Counted from the first letter of the stretch, positions 43,958 through 53,497 are shown. The stretch is 64,000 bases of DNA from Bacillus sp. es.034 (GCF_002563655.1 NZ_PDIY01000001.1:2144001-2208000), one strand, 5' to 3'. The notes: generated by a model from the letters alone, not told the origin. Numbers and translations are program-made.

Positions 43958-44563
43958 ATGGCACGTATTATAGGATTAACAGGCGGAATTGCAAGTGGTA
44001 AAAGTACAATCTCAACCATGCTACATGAAAAAGGATATACTATAATCGACGCAGACCTCGCAGCCCGTATGGTAGTCGAGGTGGGGCAGCCTGCATATCT
44101 GGCGATTGTCGAAGAATTTGGTGAAGGTATCCTCCACAAAAACGATTCGACCATCAATCGCGAAAAACTCGGTGGAATCATCTTTAACTCAGAAGAAAAA
44201 AGGAAAGTGCTGAACAGCATCGTGCACCCTGCCGTCAGAAGCATGATGCTCCAGCATAAAGACGAAGCCATCGCGTCCGGCAAAAACACCATCTTCATGG
44301 ATATACCCTTGCTATTCGAAAGCGACCTCACGTGGATGGTGGAGCGTACACTACTCGTTTACGTAAACGAAGAAACCCAGCTGTCACGCTTAATGGAACG
44401 CAATCACTTAAACCGTCAAGACGCAGAAGCGAGGATCGCATCCCAATTCCCACTCAAAGACAAAGTCAACCTCGCCGACGCAGTCATCGACAACAACGGA
44501 ACACTGAGCGAAACCAAACAGCAGCTTGAATCCCTATTAACAGAATGGGACCTACAACCATAA
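43958..44563 (+). CDS. coaE: Dephospho-CoA kinase
   Basis: A 201-residue P-loop kinase: MARIIGLTGGIASGKSTIS gives Walker A GIASGKST; D in IIDADLAARMVVE and MDIPLLFES, and FYVNEETQLSRLMERNHL are the CoaE markers. It phosphorylates dephospho-CoA, the last step of CoA synthesis. GGAAAGGACA precedes the ATG, 30 bases after ytaF. Confidence 0.94.
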   Translation: MARIIGLTGGIASGKSTISTMLHEKGYTIIDADLAARMVVEVGQPAYLAIVEEFGEGILHKNDSTINREKLGGIIFNSEEKRKVLNSIVHPAVRSMMLQHKDEAIASGKNTIFMDIPLLFESDLTWMVERTLLVYVNEETQLSRLMERNHLNRQDAEARIASQFPLKDKVNLADAVIDNNGTLSETKQQLESLLTEWDLQP

Positions 44564-44574
44564 CATCACAAATG

Positions 44575-44603
44575 ACCGACAAGAAACCCTTGTCGGTTTT
44601 TTT
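44575..44603 (+). terminator. Terminator of the polA-coaE operon
   Basis: ACCGACAA and TTGTCGGT pair perfectly around GAAACCC and are followed by a T run. Confidence 0.88.
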
Positions 44604-44779
44604 GTCTAAGAGGATTAGGGGAGCGGAACTCAACCAGCACATGCTCCGAGAGAATGTGTGAATTAAACCTTCAAATCAAGTATGATTCCACCCCACAAAA
44701 ATATACATACAATAAGCCTATTTGTCAGAATAATAAAACATTAAAAATACGCAAAATACTTATTAACTAATTCTCCAAA

Positions 44780-44823
44780 TATGTTATACTATTTTTAGCA
44801 AATAAACATATAAGTATAACATT
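44780..44823. promoter_or_regulatory. CcpN boxes over the gapB promoter
   Basis: TATGTTATACT at 44780-44790 matches the CcpN consensus TRTGHYATAYW at all 11 positions; the inverted copy at 44813-44823 (AATGTTATACT on the other strand) matches at 10. The first overlaps the -10 TATACT. CcpN represses gapB and pckA during glycolytic growth in B. subtilis. The surrounding 282 bases are AT-rich and contain no gene. Confidence 0.65.
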
Positions 44824-44845
44824 AATATAGAGGGGAGCCGGATTT

Positions 44846-45874
44846 ATGAAGGCGAAAATTGCAATCAATGGTTTTGGACGTATTGGAAGAATGGTTTTCA
44901 GAAAAGCAATATTAGAGGAAAACTTAGAGGTTGTAGCCATTAACGCAAGCTACCCGGCTGAAACGTTAGCACATTTAATAAAGTATGACACAAATCATGG
45001 TACATTCCAGGCAGATGTAGTGGTGGAAGATCATGCACTCATCGTCAACGGGAAACGTGTCCTACTATTAAGCAATCGTGATCCTAAAGCATTACCTTGG
45101 GATGAACTGAACATCGATATCGTCATCGAAGCGACGGGGAAATTCAATTCAAAGGATAAAGCGAGCCTTCACTTAGAAGCAGGAGCGAAAAAAGTCATCC
45201 TGACGGCCCCTGGTAAAAATGAAGACGTTACCATTGTGATGGGTGTAAATGAAAGCGCATTAAATATAGAAGAACACAGCGTCATCTCCAATGCTTCCTG
45301 CACAACAAACTGTCTGGCTCCTGTAGCGAAAGTGCTGGATGAGCAGTTCGGAATTGAAAACGGTCTCATGACGACCGTGCACGCTTACACGAATGATCAG
45401 AAGAATATCGATAATCCACATAAAGATCTGAGAAGAGCGAGAGCATGCGGCCAATCGATCATCCCGACGACAACGGGTGCTGCAAAAGCATTATCATTAG
45501 TGCTTCCTCAACTAAACGGGAAGCTACATGGCATGGCGCTGCGTGTACCGACTCCAAACGTTTCATTAGTGGACCTGGTCGTGGATGTGAAAAGGGACGT
45601 AACCGTTGATGAAATCAACGAAGCATTCGTCACGGCATCCCTTGGTTCCCTGCACGGAGTCCTTGAATATACAACAGAACCACTGGTCTCAATTGATTTT
45701 AATACAAACCCACATTCTGCCATCATCGACGGCCTGTCCACAATGGTCATGGGCAACCGCAAAGTGAAAGTCCTTGCCTGGTACGACAACGAATGGGGCT
45801 ACTCATGCCGCGTCGTCGACCTGGTCAAATTCGTCGCCACCAAAATGAACGCCAAACAAGAAGTCAACGTTTGA
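44846..45874 (+). CDS. gapB: NADP-dependent glyceraldehyde-3-phosphate dehydrogenase GapB
   Basis: A 342-residue GAPDH: KIAINGFGRIGRMVFRKAI, catalytic Cys in SNASCTTNCLAP, and WYDNEWGYS. The segment VVAINASYPAETLAHLIKYD lacks the Asp that favours NAD, so NADP use is likely, as for B. subtilis GapB in gluconeogenesis. The upstream CcpN boxes fit this role. AGGGGAG precedes the ATG. Confidence 0.93.
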   Translation: MKAKIAINGFGRIGRMVFRKAILEENLEVVAINASYPAETLAHLIKYDTNHGTFQADVVVEDHALIVNGKRVLLLSNRDPKALPWDELNIDIVIEATGKFNSKDKASLHLEAGAKKVILTAPGKNEDVTIVMGVNESALNIEEHSVISNASCTTNCLAPVAKVLDEQFGIENGLMTTVHAYTNDQKNIDNPHKDLRRARACGQSIIPTTTGAAKALSLVLPQLNGKLHGMALRVPTPNVSLVDLVVDVKRDVTVDEINEAFVTASLGSLHGVLEYTTEPLVSIDFNTNPHSAIIDGLSTMVMGNRKVKVLAWYDNEWGYSCRVVDLVKFVATKMNAKQEVNV

Positions 45875-45907
45875 AAGAACCAACATAAATCATAAAGCAA
45901 AACCCTA

Positions 45908-45943
45908 GAACGTACCTTTATCAGGTGCGTTCTTTTCTTTTTT
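45908..45943 (+). terminator. Terminator of gapB
   Basis: GAACGTACCT and AGGTGCGTTC form a ten-position stem with one mismatch, then TTTTCTTTTTT. Confidence 0.85.
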
Positions 45944-45991
45944 GCATGTTTAATGAAGTGCAAATATGTGTAGCTATTGAAGTAGCACAGA

Positions 45992-46122
45992 GTGGATTGT
46001 AGCGGAAGGCACTTGACTCCTGCGGGAATAGCGGGAAAGTTGAGACCCCACAGGGCAAAAGCCCGAGGAGGCTCAACTCACGCCCCGCCGGAAAGCAAGT
46101 GCCTGCAGCGAAAAGGAACGGT
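45992..46122. repeat. Dispersed Bacillaceae palindromic element
   Basis: A 131-base G+C-rich element in AT-rich surroundings. Nested inverted repeats: AGGCACTTG with CAAGTGCCT, GTTGAG with CTCAAC, and GGGCAAAAGCCC at the tip. I recognise GCGGAAGGC..GACTCCTGCGGGA and GAGGCTCA..CACGCCCCGC as a consensus element widely scattered in Bacillus and Geobacillus intergenic regions. It could be a structured RNA processing signal or non-autonomous mobile element. Only one copy is visible in this window. Confidence 0.65.
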
Positions 46123-46178
46123 CATAGTTTTTACACTAAACGATTACCTACCCATCTAAAAAACTTTAAAAAAATTTA

Positions 46179-46207
46179 TTGCAAAAGAGTTTTAAACAAA
46201 GTATACT
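46179..46207 (+). promoter_or_regulatory. Sigma-A promoter of speD
   Basis: TTGCAA and TATACT are separated by 17 bases; the start near 46214 leaves a 150-base leader. Confidence 0.65.
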
Positions 46208-46245
46208 ATTTTTCGTGAACTTCTTATTAGCAAATGAATACTGAT

Positions 46246-46301
46246 TTAACTACTTAAAGGGTTAGGACCTCTTCGGACTAACTTTCCCCCGTGGTAGTTA
46301 A
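46246..46301 (+). promoter_or_regulatory. Structured leader of speD mRNA
   Basis: Within the predicted leader, TTAACTAC (46246-46253) pairs perfectly with GTAGTTAA (46294-46301), enclosing GTTAG/CTAAC (46261-46265, 46278-46282) and a C-rich strand TTTCCCCCG. The following GGGGGAAA ribosome site (AAAGGGGGAAAT near 46348) is complementary to the enclosed TTTCCCCC. So an alternative pairing that hides the ribosome site is possible, as in translational riboswitches. No named riboswitch class fits that I recognise. Confidence 0.5.
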
Positions 46302-46364
46302 GATTTTGCCAAAGGATACGTTCATTTTGACGAAAAAAATTATGTCAAAGGGGGAAATACGAAA

Positions 46365-46745
46365 ATGGAAACAATGGGTCGTCATGTAATCTCAGAATTA
46401 TGGGGTTGCGATTTTGAAAAATTAAACGATGTAGTAGGAATTGAGAAAACATTCGTAGATGCTGCGCTTAAATCAGGTGCAGAAGTGCGTGAGGTAGCTT
46501 TCCATAAATTTGCTCCTCAAGGTGTGAGTGGAGTTGTGATCATTTCAGAATCACACTTAACGATCCACAGTTTTCCTGAACATGGTTATGCCAGTATTGA
46601 TGTATATACTTGCGGTGATTTAGATCCAAATATCGCAGCTGAATATATTGCAGATGCTCTTGGTGCTGACACACGCGAAACAATTGAATTACCGCGTGGA
46701 ATGGGTCCTGTACAAGTGAAGAAGTCCCAGGCTCAAGCCCTTTAA
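46365..46745 (+). CDS. speD: S-adenosylmethionine decarboxylase proenzyme
   Basis: A 126-residue bacterial class 1B enzyme. The chain self-cleaves between Glu62 and Ser63 in [17 protein letters not shown] to create the pyruvoyl group; the donor Cys is in [11 protein letters not shown]. It makes the aminopropyl donor for spermidine. The gene follows a long structured leader. AAAGGGGGAAAT precedes the ATG. Confidence 0.93.
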   Translation: METMGRHVISELWGCDFEKLNDVVGIEKTFVDAALKSGAEVREVAFHKFAPQGVSGVVIISESHLTIHSFPEHGYASIDVYTCGDLDPNIAAEYIADALGADTRETIELPRGMGPVQVKKSQAQAL

Positions 46746-46758
46746 TCGATAATAACTC

Positions 46759-46795
46759 AGAAGAGATGCGTGATTCATGCATCTCTTCTTTTTTT
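46759..46795 (+). terminator. Terminator of speD
   Basis: AGAAGAGATGC and GCATCTCTTCT form a perfect 11-base stem, then TTTTTT. Confidence 0.92.
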
Positions 46796-46877
46796 CGTGC
46801 GTTCCCACATGCACTTATGGGTTTTTCAATCGTGCCTTTTCGTGTAAAATAAGGGTAACTAAAGGGAGGAACTTGAA

Positions 46878-47258
46878 ATGAGTGGAATACGTACCCTGTT
46901 AAAGCGATTTCAATCGGAGTGTGAAACGTCCGATCAGCATGAAGATAAGGAACTGCAATCACGCTATTATAAATCCATGCATCAAGGTGCATTTAATGCA
47001 GTGCTGGGATTATTCTCATCGTCAGAGTATGACGTGATCTCCCAGTCAAAGGACAGAGGGGAAATCACGGTCCGGAAAAACGGGACGCCTCAATTATTTA
47101 TCGTTGCCACGGTCATTACCGTGCGTCCCCTTGAAACGGCAGTCGATTTCAAGGTCAGTGCGGATAAAGGAAAGATCTTTGGTACATACACCGTTTTAAA
47201 AGCGCAAATCAACCATTATTATCATCAGCTTGATGGCGAATTGAAAAAAGTGAAATAA
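46878..47258 (+). CDS. Conserved cytosolic protein of unknown function
   Basis: A 126-residue soluble protein found between speD and nrdR. It has a helical N-terminus with many charged residues ([19 protein letters not shown]), then strands [20 protein letters not shown] and [20 protein letters not shown]. No membrane segment. The family is small and annotated only as a cytosolic protein in Bacillus. AAAGGGAGGA precedes the ATG. Confidence 0.75.
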   Translation: MSGIRTLLKRFQSECETSDQHEDKELQSRYYKSMHQGAFNAVLGLFSSSEYDVISQSKDRGEITVRKNGTPQLFIVATVITVRPLETAVDFKVSADKGKIFGTYTVLKAQINHYYHQLDGELKKVK

Positions 47259-47340
47259 CGGTAAATCCCAGAGAAGCTTGTGTAAGTTGCAGCTTTTTTA
47301 TATGATGAAGGTAATAGTATGTAATAACGGAGCTGATATT

Positions 47341-47796
47341 ATGAAATGCCCGTCTTGCCAGCATAATGGTACCCGAGTGGTGGACTCACGACCTGCTGAT
47401 GAAGGACGTTCCATCAGGAGAAGAAGAGAATGTGAAGAATGTACATTTCGCTTCACGACCTTTGAGAAGGTTGAAGAGCTTCCTTTGATTGTGGTGAAAA
47501 AAGAAGGGGTAAGAGAAGAGTTTAGTCGAGAAAAGATTTTGAGGGGACTGATCAAGGCCTGTGAGAAGCGCCCGGTGCCTCTTGAAAGATTAGAAAAGAT
47601 CTCAACAGATATTGAAAAGGACCTCCGGAACCAAGGGGCCTCTGAAGTAGAATCTGTGAAGATCGGTGAGATGGTCATGGATCACCTTGCGAAAGTTGAT
47701 GAAGTGGCATATGTCCGTTTTGCATCTGTATATCGACAATTTAAGGATATTAATGTATTTATAGACGAATTAAAAGAATTAATAAAAAAAGAGTAG
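47341..47796 (+). CDS. nrdR: Transcriptional repressor NrdR
   Basis: A 151-residue NrdR: zinc ribbon [18 protein letters not shown] ... [13 protein letters not shown], then an ATP-cone ([20 protein letters not shown]). It senses dATP/ATP and represses ribonucleotide reductase genes. The ATG after AACGGAG matches family starts; the longer frame upstream is unlikely. Same order (speD-nrdR-dnaB) as B. subtilis, with a small extra gene. Confidence 0.95.
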   Translation: MKCPSCQHNGTRVVDSRPADEGRSIRRRRECEECTFRFTTFEKVEELPLIVVKKEGVREEFSREKILRGLIKACEKRPVPLERLEKISTDIEKDLRNQGASEVESVKIGEMVMDHLAKVDEVAYVRFASVYRQFKDINVFIDELKELIKKE

Positions 47797-47863
47797 AAGA
47801 ATGAGCTGAGGATGGGATTCTTTGGCTCTTTTCTCTTTATTTATTGAAAGGTAGAATCCAACT

Positions 47864-49252
47864 ATGATGAAGAAGCATTGGAATGAAATACAGCCAATCG
47901 ATCACTACACCGTAGGGACACATGGGATGCTTCAGGAATATGACCGGAAAATCATTACGTTTCTGTACCAGCCTTTAATTGGTTCCGTTTGCTACAGCCT
48001 CTACATGAGCCTATGGGGGGAAGTGGAGGAGAATCGGCTCTGGTCGACGGATTCCACCCATTATCATTTGATGAACGTCCTGTCCGTCAATCTTCAGGAC
48101 GTCTACGAAGCAAGGATGAAGCTCGAGGGGATCGGTTTGTTGAAGGTGTATGAAAAAAGGGATGATGAAGAACGCCGTTTTCTATATGAACTGCAGCCGC
48201 CCCTCTCCCCTCAGGAATTCTTTCATGATGGCATGCTGAATGTGTATTTGTACCGTAAGATCGGCCGGACCCATTATTTGCGTTTGAAGAAATTCTTCAC
48301 GGATGCGTCAGCTGATAAACATCAGTACACCGATATTACCCGATCATTCCAAGATGTCTTCACGTCGGAACCAATTAATTTCCTCCACCATGATGCGAAT
48401 GTGGATTCGGAAACCGGGTCCGGTGAACAATATATGAAATATGGCAAGAATGATGGACTAGCACTGGACGAAATCGATTTTGATTTTCAGCTGCTGCTGG
48501 CGGGGTTATCGGAATCCATGGTGCCGCGCAAAGCCTTTACGCCGAAAGTGAAGGAAACCGTATTGAAGCTGAGCTATCTGTACGGGATCGATCCTCTTCA
48601 AATGAAGAATATCGTCTTAAGCTCTCTGGATGCCGATGATACGATCGATATCGAATTGCTGCGTAAAACGGCCCGTGACTGGTACGGTATGCAAACGGGT
48701 GATCAACTGCCTGATTTGACAACGAGAGTGGAAACGAAGAAAGCTGTAGAACGGGATCAACCACTTTCACAGGAGGAAGAGCTCATCGACTACCTGGAAA
48801 CCACCTCGCCGAAGGATGTGTTATCGGACATCTCAAACGGGGGATCTCCTTCCAAGGCTGATCTTCAAGCCGTTGAGGAAGTGCTCATGTCCCAGAAGCT
48901 GCCGATCGGAGTTATGAATGTGTTGATTCAATACGTGTTATTGAAAACGGACATGAAGCTGACAAAAGGATACATGGAGAAGATCGCTTCCCATTGGTCC
49001 AGGAAAAAGGTTACGTCGGCGAGTGAAGCGATGATACTCGCGAAGAATGAACATAAGCAGTATCTCGAATGGGCTGAAGGCAAGAAGGATACTAAATCGA
49101 ACAGGCGGAGAAAACCGATCCGCACGGAGAAGCTTCCGGAATGGTTCAAGGAAGACGAATTATCGGAAGAATCCGATACCTCTGCAGAAGGATACGACTT
49201 CGAAGCAGAAAAGAAAAAACTTGAAGAAGAGCTTAAAAATTTTCGAAAGTAG
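47864..49252 (+). CDS. dnaB: Replication initiation and membrane attachment protein DnaB
   Basis: A 462-residue Gram-positive DnaB (not the helicase). N-terminal dimerisation domain (HYTVGTHGMLQEYDRKIITF) and the C-terminal DnaD/DnaB_2 domain (residues about 325-405: VEEVLMSQKLPIGVMNVLIQ). It helps load the replicative helicase with DnaD and DnaI. A second ATG follows the first directly. Next gene dnaI begins within a few bases. Confidence 0.92.
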   Translation: MMKKHWNEIQPIDHYTVGTHGMLQEYDRKIITFLYQPLIGSVCYSLYMSLWGEVEENRLWSTDSTHYHLMNVLSVNLQDVYEARMKLEGIGLLKVYEKRDDEERRFLYELQPPLSPQEFFHDGMLNVYLYRKIGRTHYLRLKKFFTDASADKHQYTDITRSFQDVFTSEPINFLHHDANVDSETGSGEQYMKYGKNDGLALDEIDFDFQLLLAGLSESMVPRKAFTPKVKETVLKLSYLYGIDPLQMKNIVLSSLDADDTIDIELLRKTARDWYGMQTGDQLPDLTTRVETKKAVERDQPLSQEEELIDYLETTSPKDVLSDISNGGSPSKADLQAVEEVLMSQKLPIGVMNVLIQYVLLKTDMKLTKGYMEKIASHWSRKKVTSASEAMILAKNEHKQYLEWAEGKKDTKSNRRRKPIRTEKLPEWFKEDELSEESDTSAEGYDFEAEKKKLEEELKNFRK

Positions 49253-49264
49253 GTGAACAAAACG

Positions 49265-50197
49265 ATGGAGAAAATCAATAACACCTTAAAGAGGCTGGCG
49301 ACTTCCGGGTCATTTCAACAGCGATATGAACAAATGAAAAAAGAGATCTTAGAAAATAATGATGTAAAAGATTTTATCCGCAGGAATGAAGGCCGGGTAA
49401 CAGGTGAAATGGTCAATGAAAGCCTGATGAAACTGTATGAGTACATCTCTCAAAGCAAGGAGTGCCGGTACTGTCCTTCTTTGCAGGAATGCAAGAATAT
49501 GATGGAAGGGTATGATCCTCATCTGGTGATCAGGGGGAATACCATCGACATCGATTATCATCGCTGTCCACGGAAGGTCATTCATGATGAAAGAACAAGT
49601 GCCCAGCGGCTGATCAAAAGCTTGTATGTCCCGAAGGATATTTTGCAAGCTTCCTTCCAAACCCTCGATCTTGATTCGAAGAGCCGTCTGGAGGCCGTGC
49701 GTCTTGCGAAGAATTTCGTAGAGACGTATACAGAAGGGACGAAAATGAAGGGTCTCTATTTCTACGGGAAGTTCGGTGTGGGCAAGTCCTATCTGCTAGG
49801 CGCCATGGCCAATGAACTCGCTGAGAAAAAAATCGGATCCCTTATCGTATATGTTCCTGAGTTCTTCAGGGAAATCAAACAATCACTCGGTGATAATACG
49901 GTGAATGAAAAGCTGGAAATGGTAAAATCGGCACCGATCCTCATGCTGGATGACATCGGAGCGGAAACCATGTCGAGCTGGGGAAGGGATGAAATCCTCG
50001 GCACCATCCTCCAATACCGGATGCTTGAGAATCTGCCGACCTTTTTCACCTCCAACTTCAACTTCAACGAGCTGACCCACCATTTGACGTACAGTCAGCG
50101 CGGGGAAGAAGAAAAACTGAAGGCCGCGCGGATCATGGAGCGGATTAAATATTTATCTAAGCCTGTGTTGATTGACGGCAAAAATAGAAGAGAATAG
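49265..50197 (+). CDS. dnaI: Helicase loader DnaI
   Basis: A 310-residue AAA+ ATPase with an N-terminal zinc-binding domain (CRYCPSLQEC and a later CPRK) and Walker A in YFYGKFGVGKSYLLGAM, Walker B ILMLDDIGAE. It loads the helicase DnaC at oriC and restart sites. ATG at 8 bases from AGGTGA is preferred over an upstream GTG, in agreement with B. subtilis DnaI (MEPIGRSL). It lies 12 bases after dnaB. Confidence 0.92.
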   Translation: MEKINNTLKRLATSGSFQQRYEQMKKEILENNDVKDFIRRNEGRVTGEMVNESLMKLYEYISQSKECRYCPSLQECKNMMEGYDPHLVIRGNTIDIDYHRCPRKVIHDERTSAQRLIKSLYVPKDILQASFQTLDLDSKSRLEAVRLAKNFVETYTEGTKMKGLYFYGKFGVGKSYLLGAMANELAEKKIGSLIVYVPEFFREIKQSLGDNTVNEKLEMVKSAPILMLDDIGAETMSSWGRDEILGTILQYRMLENLPTFFTSNFNFNELTHHLTYSQRGEEEKLKAARIMERIKYLSKPVLIDGKNRRE

Positions 50198-50204
50198 TCT
50201 GAAG

Positions 50205-50239
50205 GAAAGGGAATCGCGTGCGGTTCCCTTTCTTTTTTT
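50205..50239 (+). terminator. Terminator of dnaB-dnaI
   Basis: GAAAGGGAA and TTCCCTTTC form a perfect stem of 9 bases, then T's. Confidence 0.9.
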
Positions 50240-50333
50240 GATCACCCAAAAGAATTTCCCTCATCAACTTCTAATTTATACAAGCCTCCCATATATATAA
50301 ATCAGGGAATTGGGTTTAAGGAGGCGAGAAAGT

Positions 50334-51200
50334 TTGATTGAATTTATTTTTAAGCAAAAAAATGATGCGGTAAAGCTTCAAGAATACCTCAATAAAGAGT
50401 TCATCCAATCATGGTTTCATGAAACGCTCTTTCAACATACAACTCACTATAATCTGACGATAGAGGTTTCCCCCTTCTTCAAGGAGCGGGAAAAACTTTT
50501 CAACGGGGTTTCCAAATTCGTCATGAATGATAAATGCATGGACTGGTCCGAATCAGCCTTGAGAGAAAATTATTTGTATGAAGATAGTGATGAAATCAAT
50601 CAAATATTAGAAATCGTGTCAGAGATGAGGCTGGGGGAACGCCCTGAGTTGATGGAGCTGATCGGCGAATGGGACGAGGCTGAATACGTCCATGAGAGCC
50701 TTGAGCTTCTATTGGAAGGGAAGGCACCCATATCATTCGACTCCTTTAGCAAGTTCAGGTTGAAGAAGCTTCAGGAGAGGCTACTGCTGATGCTGGATCT
50801 GGCCATAGACGAATATAAGATGGAGCAGGAATATCAGATGTTCGTTCATATGCTCCGGGAATATCTCTCTTCAAGGGAGCAGAAAATGCGCACGGTCCAT
50901 CTTTACTCGACGGGGTATGGATTTCGTTTCTTTGATGAGGACATGAAAGAAGTGACAAGGCAGGAGCTGACGAAGGCGATCGATAAACGGCTGCTAACCA
51001 ATCACCCCTTATACGTGGATTCATTCACCATTGCCCCTTTATTATCCCTTGCCCCTGAGAAGATACACGTCTATGGAAATGGGGATCATCAATTGATCCG
51101 GACGCTTCAGAATATTTTTGAAGAACGGATCGATCTTCTGCCGTTGAGTTACTTTCCCGACACACTTCTTTATCCTTCGTGGGATATTGCGAATGAATAG
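50334..51200 (+). CDS. ytxC: Sporulation protein YtxC
   Basis: A 288-residue soluble protein of the YtxC family: FPENYLYEDSDEINQILEIV-like helices, YLSSREQKMRTVHLYSTGYG, and the C-terminal IHVYGNGDHQLIRTLQNIFE. Its role is unknown; linked to sporulation by annotation of B. subtilis. Start is TTG, nine bases after AAGGAGG; the alternative upstream start would precede the ribosome site. A GCCTCC 34 bases upstream can pair with this GGAGGC. Confidence 0.85.
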   Translation: MIEFIFKQKNDAVKLQEYLNKEFIQSWFHETLFQHTTHYNLTIEVSPFFKEREKLFNGVSKFVMNDKCMDWSESALRENYLYEDSDEINQILEIVSEMRLGERPELMELIGEWDEAEYVHESLELLLEGKAPISFDSFSKFRLKKLQERLLLMLDLAIDEYKMEQEYQMFVHMLREYLSSREQKMRTVHLYSTGYGFRFFDEDMKEVTRQELTKAIDKRLLTNHPLYVDSFTIAPLLSLAPEKIHVYGNGDHQLIRTLQNIFEERIDLLPLSYFPDTLLYPSWDIANE

Positions 51201-51202
51201 GC

Positions 51203-51231
51203 TTGCTTTTCAAAACATAACCGATTATAAT
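51203..51231 (+). promoter_or_regulatory. Sigma-A promoter of thrS
   Basis: TTGCTT and TATAAT with a 17-base spacer lie just after ytxC. Confidence 0.6.
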
Positions 51232-51237
51232 ACCTAC

Positions 51238-51530
51238 ATAATAAGTCAATAAATAAAGGTTATGATGAGGACAATAATATTTCTATTCATTCACAGAGAG
51301 GGAAGCCCTCAAGGCTGCAAGCTTCCTAATTCGGTAGTGATATTTACCACCTCGGAACTTCAATCATGAACGGAACCTTATTCGGTTCACAGTAATGGTT
51401 GACGGCTAAATGTCGTTATTCGTTTTTCAATGAAGTCATTGTCTTTAAACCAAGACAATGAGAAGTTGGGTGGAACCACGAGCTTACTTATTAACCTCGT
51501 CCCTTCAAACGTGAAGGGGCGGGGTTTTTT
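51238..51530 (+). ncRNA. T-box leader of thrS
   Basis: A tRNA-sensing riboswitch. The specifier codon ACC (51346-51348), read by tRNA-Thr, precedes ACCTC, and the T-box TGGAACCACG lies at 51471-51480: its TGGA pairs with the UCCA end of uncharged tRNA-Thr. The terminator (AACCTCGTCCCTTC with GAAGGGGCGGGGTT, then T's, 51493-51530) competes with the antiterminator. Low threonyl-tRNA charging turns thrS on. Confidence 0.92.
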
Positions 51531-51565
51531 ATGTTTTATAAAGATATTTCAAGGAGTGAAATCAC

Positions 51566-53497
51566 ATGTCAGAAATAGTGAAAATGCAGTTCCCGGATGG
51601 AAATGTCAAGGAATTTCCTAAGGGTACGACGACAGAAGAGATTGCTGCGTCCATCAGTCCGGGACTGAAGAAGAAGGCGCTCGCTGGAAAAATAAATGGT
51701 GTAATGATCGATCTGCGTACAGGAATTCAGGAAGATGGAGCGATTGAAATCGTGACGGCTCCTTCAACGGATGCCCTTGAAGTCCTTCGTCACAGTACGG
51801 CCCATTTAATGGCACAGGCCATCAAACGTTTATATCCTGAAACGAAGCTTGGAATCGGTCCGGTCATTGAAGGTGGATTCTATTACGATATCGATTCAGA
51901 GCATACGTTTACGCCAGAGGATCTTCCTGAGATCGAGAAGGAAATGAAGAAGATCACAGGTGAAAACCTGGAAGTGGTCCGTAAAGAAGTCAGCCGCGAC
52001 GAAGCGCAGAAAATGTATGAGGAAATCGGGGATGAGTACAAGCTTGAACTGCTTGAAGCCATTCCTGAAGGGGAACAGGTTTCCATTTACGAGCAGGGTG
52101 AATTCTTCGACCTTTGCCGCGGGGTCCACATCCCGTCAACAAATAAAATCAAAGAATTTAAGCTGTTGAGCATTGCCGGGGCTTACTGGCGTGGTAACAG
52201 TGATAATAAAATGCTTCAACGGATTTACGGTACGGCTTTCTTCAAGAAGGAAGACCTTGCAGAGCACCTTCGTCTTTTAGAAGAAGCGAAAGAGCGTGAT
52301 CACCGTAAAATCGGAAAAGAATTGAACCTGTTCATGAACTCACAAAAGGTGGGACAAGGCTTGCCGATGTGGCTGCCTAAAGGTGCAACGATCCGCCGCA
52401 TCATCGAGCGTTATATCGTGGATAAAGAAGAGCGTCTGGGCTATGACCACGTCTACACTCCGATCATGGGGAGCGTAGAGCTTTACAAAACAAGCGGTCA
52501 CTGGGATCACTATCAGGAAAATATGTTCCCGGTCATGGAAATGGATAATGAAGATCTTGTTCTTCGCCCGATGAACTGTCCTCATCATATGATGATTTAC
52601 AAAAACGGTATCCACAGCTACCGTGAGCTTCCGATCCGTATCGCCGAGCTTGGTACGATGCACCGTTATGAATTATCAGGCGCCCTGTCTGGACTTCAGC
52701 GTGTACGCGGGATGACTCTGAATGATGCTCATATCTTCGTGCGTCCGGATCAGATCAAGGAAGAATTCAAACGTGTCGTACGCCTCGTTCAGGAAGTGTA
52801 CAAAGACTTTGATCTGAATGACTATTCCTTCCGTCTTTCGTACCGTGATCCTGAAGATACAGAGAAGTACTTCGATGACGATGAAATGTGGAACCGTGCT
52901 CAAGGTATGATCAAGGAAGCGATGGATGAACTGGACGTTGAGTACTTCGAAGCAGAAGGGGAAGCGGCATTCTACGGCCCTAAACTGGACGTTCAAGTGA
53001 AAACGGCCCTTGGGAAGGAAGAAACGTTATCCACTGTTCAACTGGACTTCTTACTTCCAGAGCGCTTTGACTTAACATACGTAGGGGAAGACGGCAAGCA
53101 GCACCGTCCTGTCGTGATTCACCGTGGGGTCGTATCCACTATGGAACGCTTCGTTGCCTTCCTGATCGAGGAATACAAAGGAGCTTTCCCGACTTGGCTC
53201 GCTCCAACGCAGGTTCAGGTGATCCCGGTTTCTCCTGATGTCCACTTCGACTACGCAAAAGAAGTGAAAGAAAAGCTACAGGCTGAAGGACTGCGTGTGG
53301 AAATCGATGACCGCAATGAAAAAATCGGCTACAAAATCCGTGAGTCTCAGATGAGCAAAGTCCCTTATATGCTCGTCGTGGGAGACAATGAAATCAAGGA
53401 AACAGCTGTCAACGTCCGTAAATACGGAGAGCAGAAATCCGAAACCATCTCCCTTGACGAATTCATCGGCCACATCACAAAAGAAGCGAATCGCTAA
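51566..53497 (+). CDS. thrS: Threonine--tRNA ligase
   Basis: A 643-residue class II synthetase: TGS domain (residues 1-63), editing domain with [10 protein letters not shown] near 75, catalytic core with [12 protein letters not shown] and [11 protein letters not shown], anticodon domain at the C-terminus. It charges tRNA-Thr. CAAGGAGTG precedes the ATG. Regulated by the adjoining T-box. Confidence 0.96.
   Translation: MSEIVKMQFPDGNVKEFPKGTTTEEIAASISPGLKKKALAGKINGVMIDLRTGIQEDGAIEIVTAPSTDALEVLRHSTAHLMAQAIKRLYPETKLGIGPVIEGGFYYDIDSEHTFTPEDLPEIEKEMKKITGENLEVVRKEVSRDEAQKMYEEIGDEYKLELLEAIPEGEQVSIYEQGEFFDLCRGVHIPSTNKIKEFKLLSIAGAYWRGNSDNKMLQRIYGTAFFKKEDLAEHLRLLEEAKERDHRKIGKELNLFMNSQKVGQGLPMWLPKGATIRRIIERYIVDKEERLGYDHVYTPIMGSVELYKTSGHWDHYQENMFPVMEMDNEDLVLRPMNCPHHMMIYKNGIHSYRELPIRIAELGTMHRYELSGALSGLQRVRGMTLNDAHIFVRPDQIKEEFKRVVRLVQEVYKDFDLNDYSFRLSYRDPEDTEKYFDDDEMWNRAQGMIKEAMDELDVEYFEAEGEAAFYGPKLDVQVKTALGKEETLSTVQLDFLLPERFDLTYVGEDGKQHRPVVIHRGVVSTMERFVAFLIEEYKGAFPTWLAPTQVQVIPVSPDVHFDYAKEVKEKLQAEGLRVEIDDRNEKIGYKIRESQMSKVPYMLVVGDNEIKETAVNVRKYGEQKSETISLDEFIGHITKEANR

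Noticed and set aside
51430-51621. 63-codon frame starting inside the thrS T-box
   Set aside because: It overlaps the specifier-to-terminator part of the riboswitch and the thrS start; the T-box and thrS explain the DNA.
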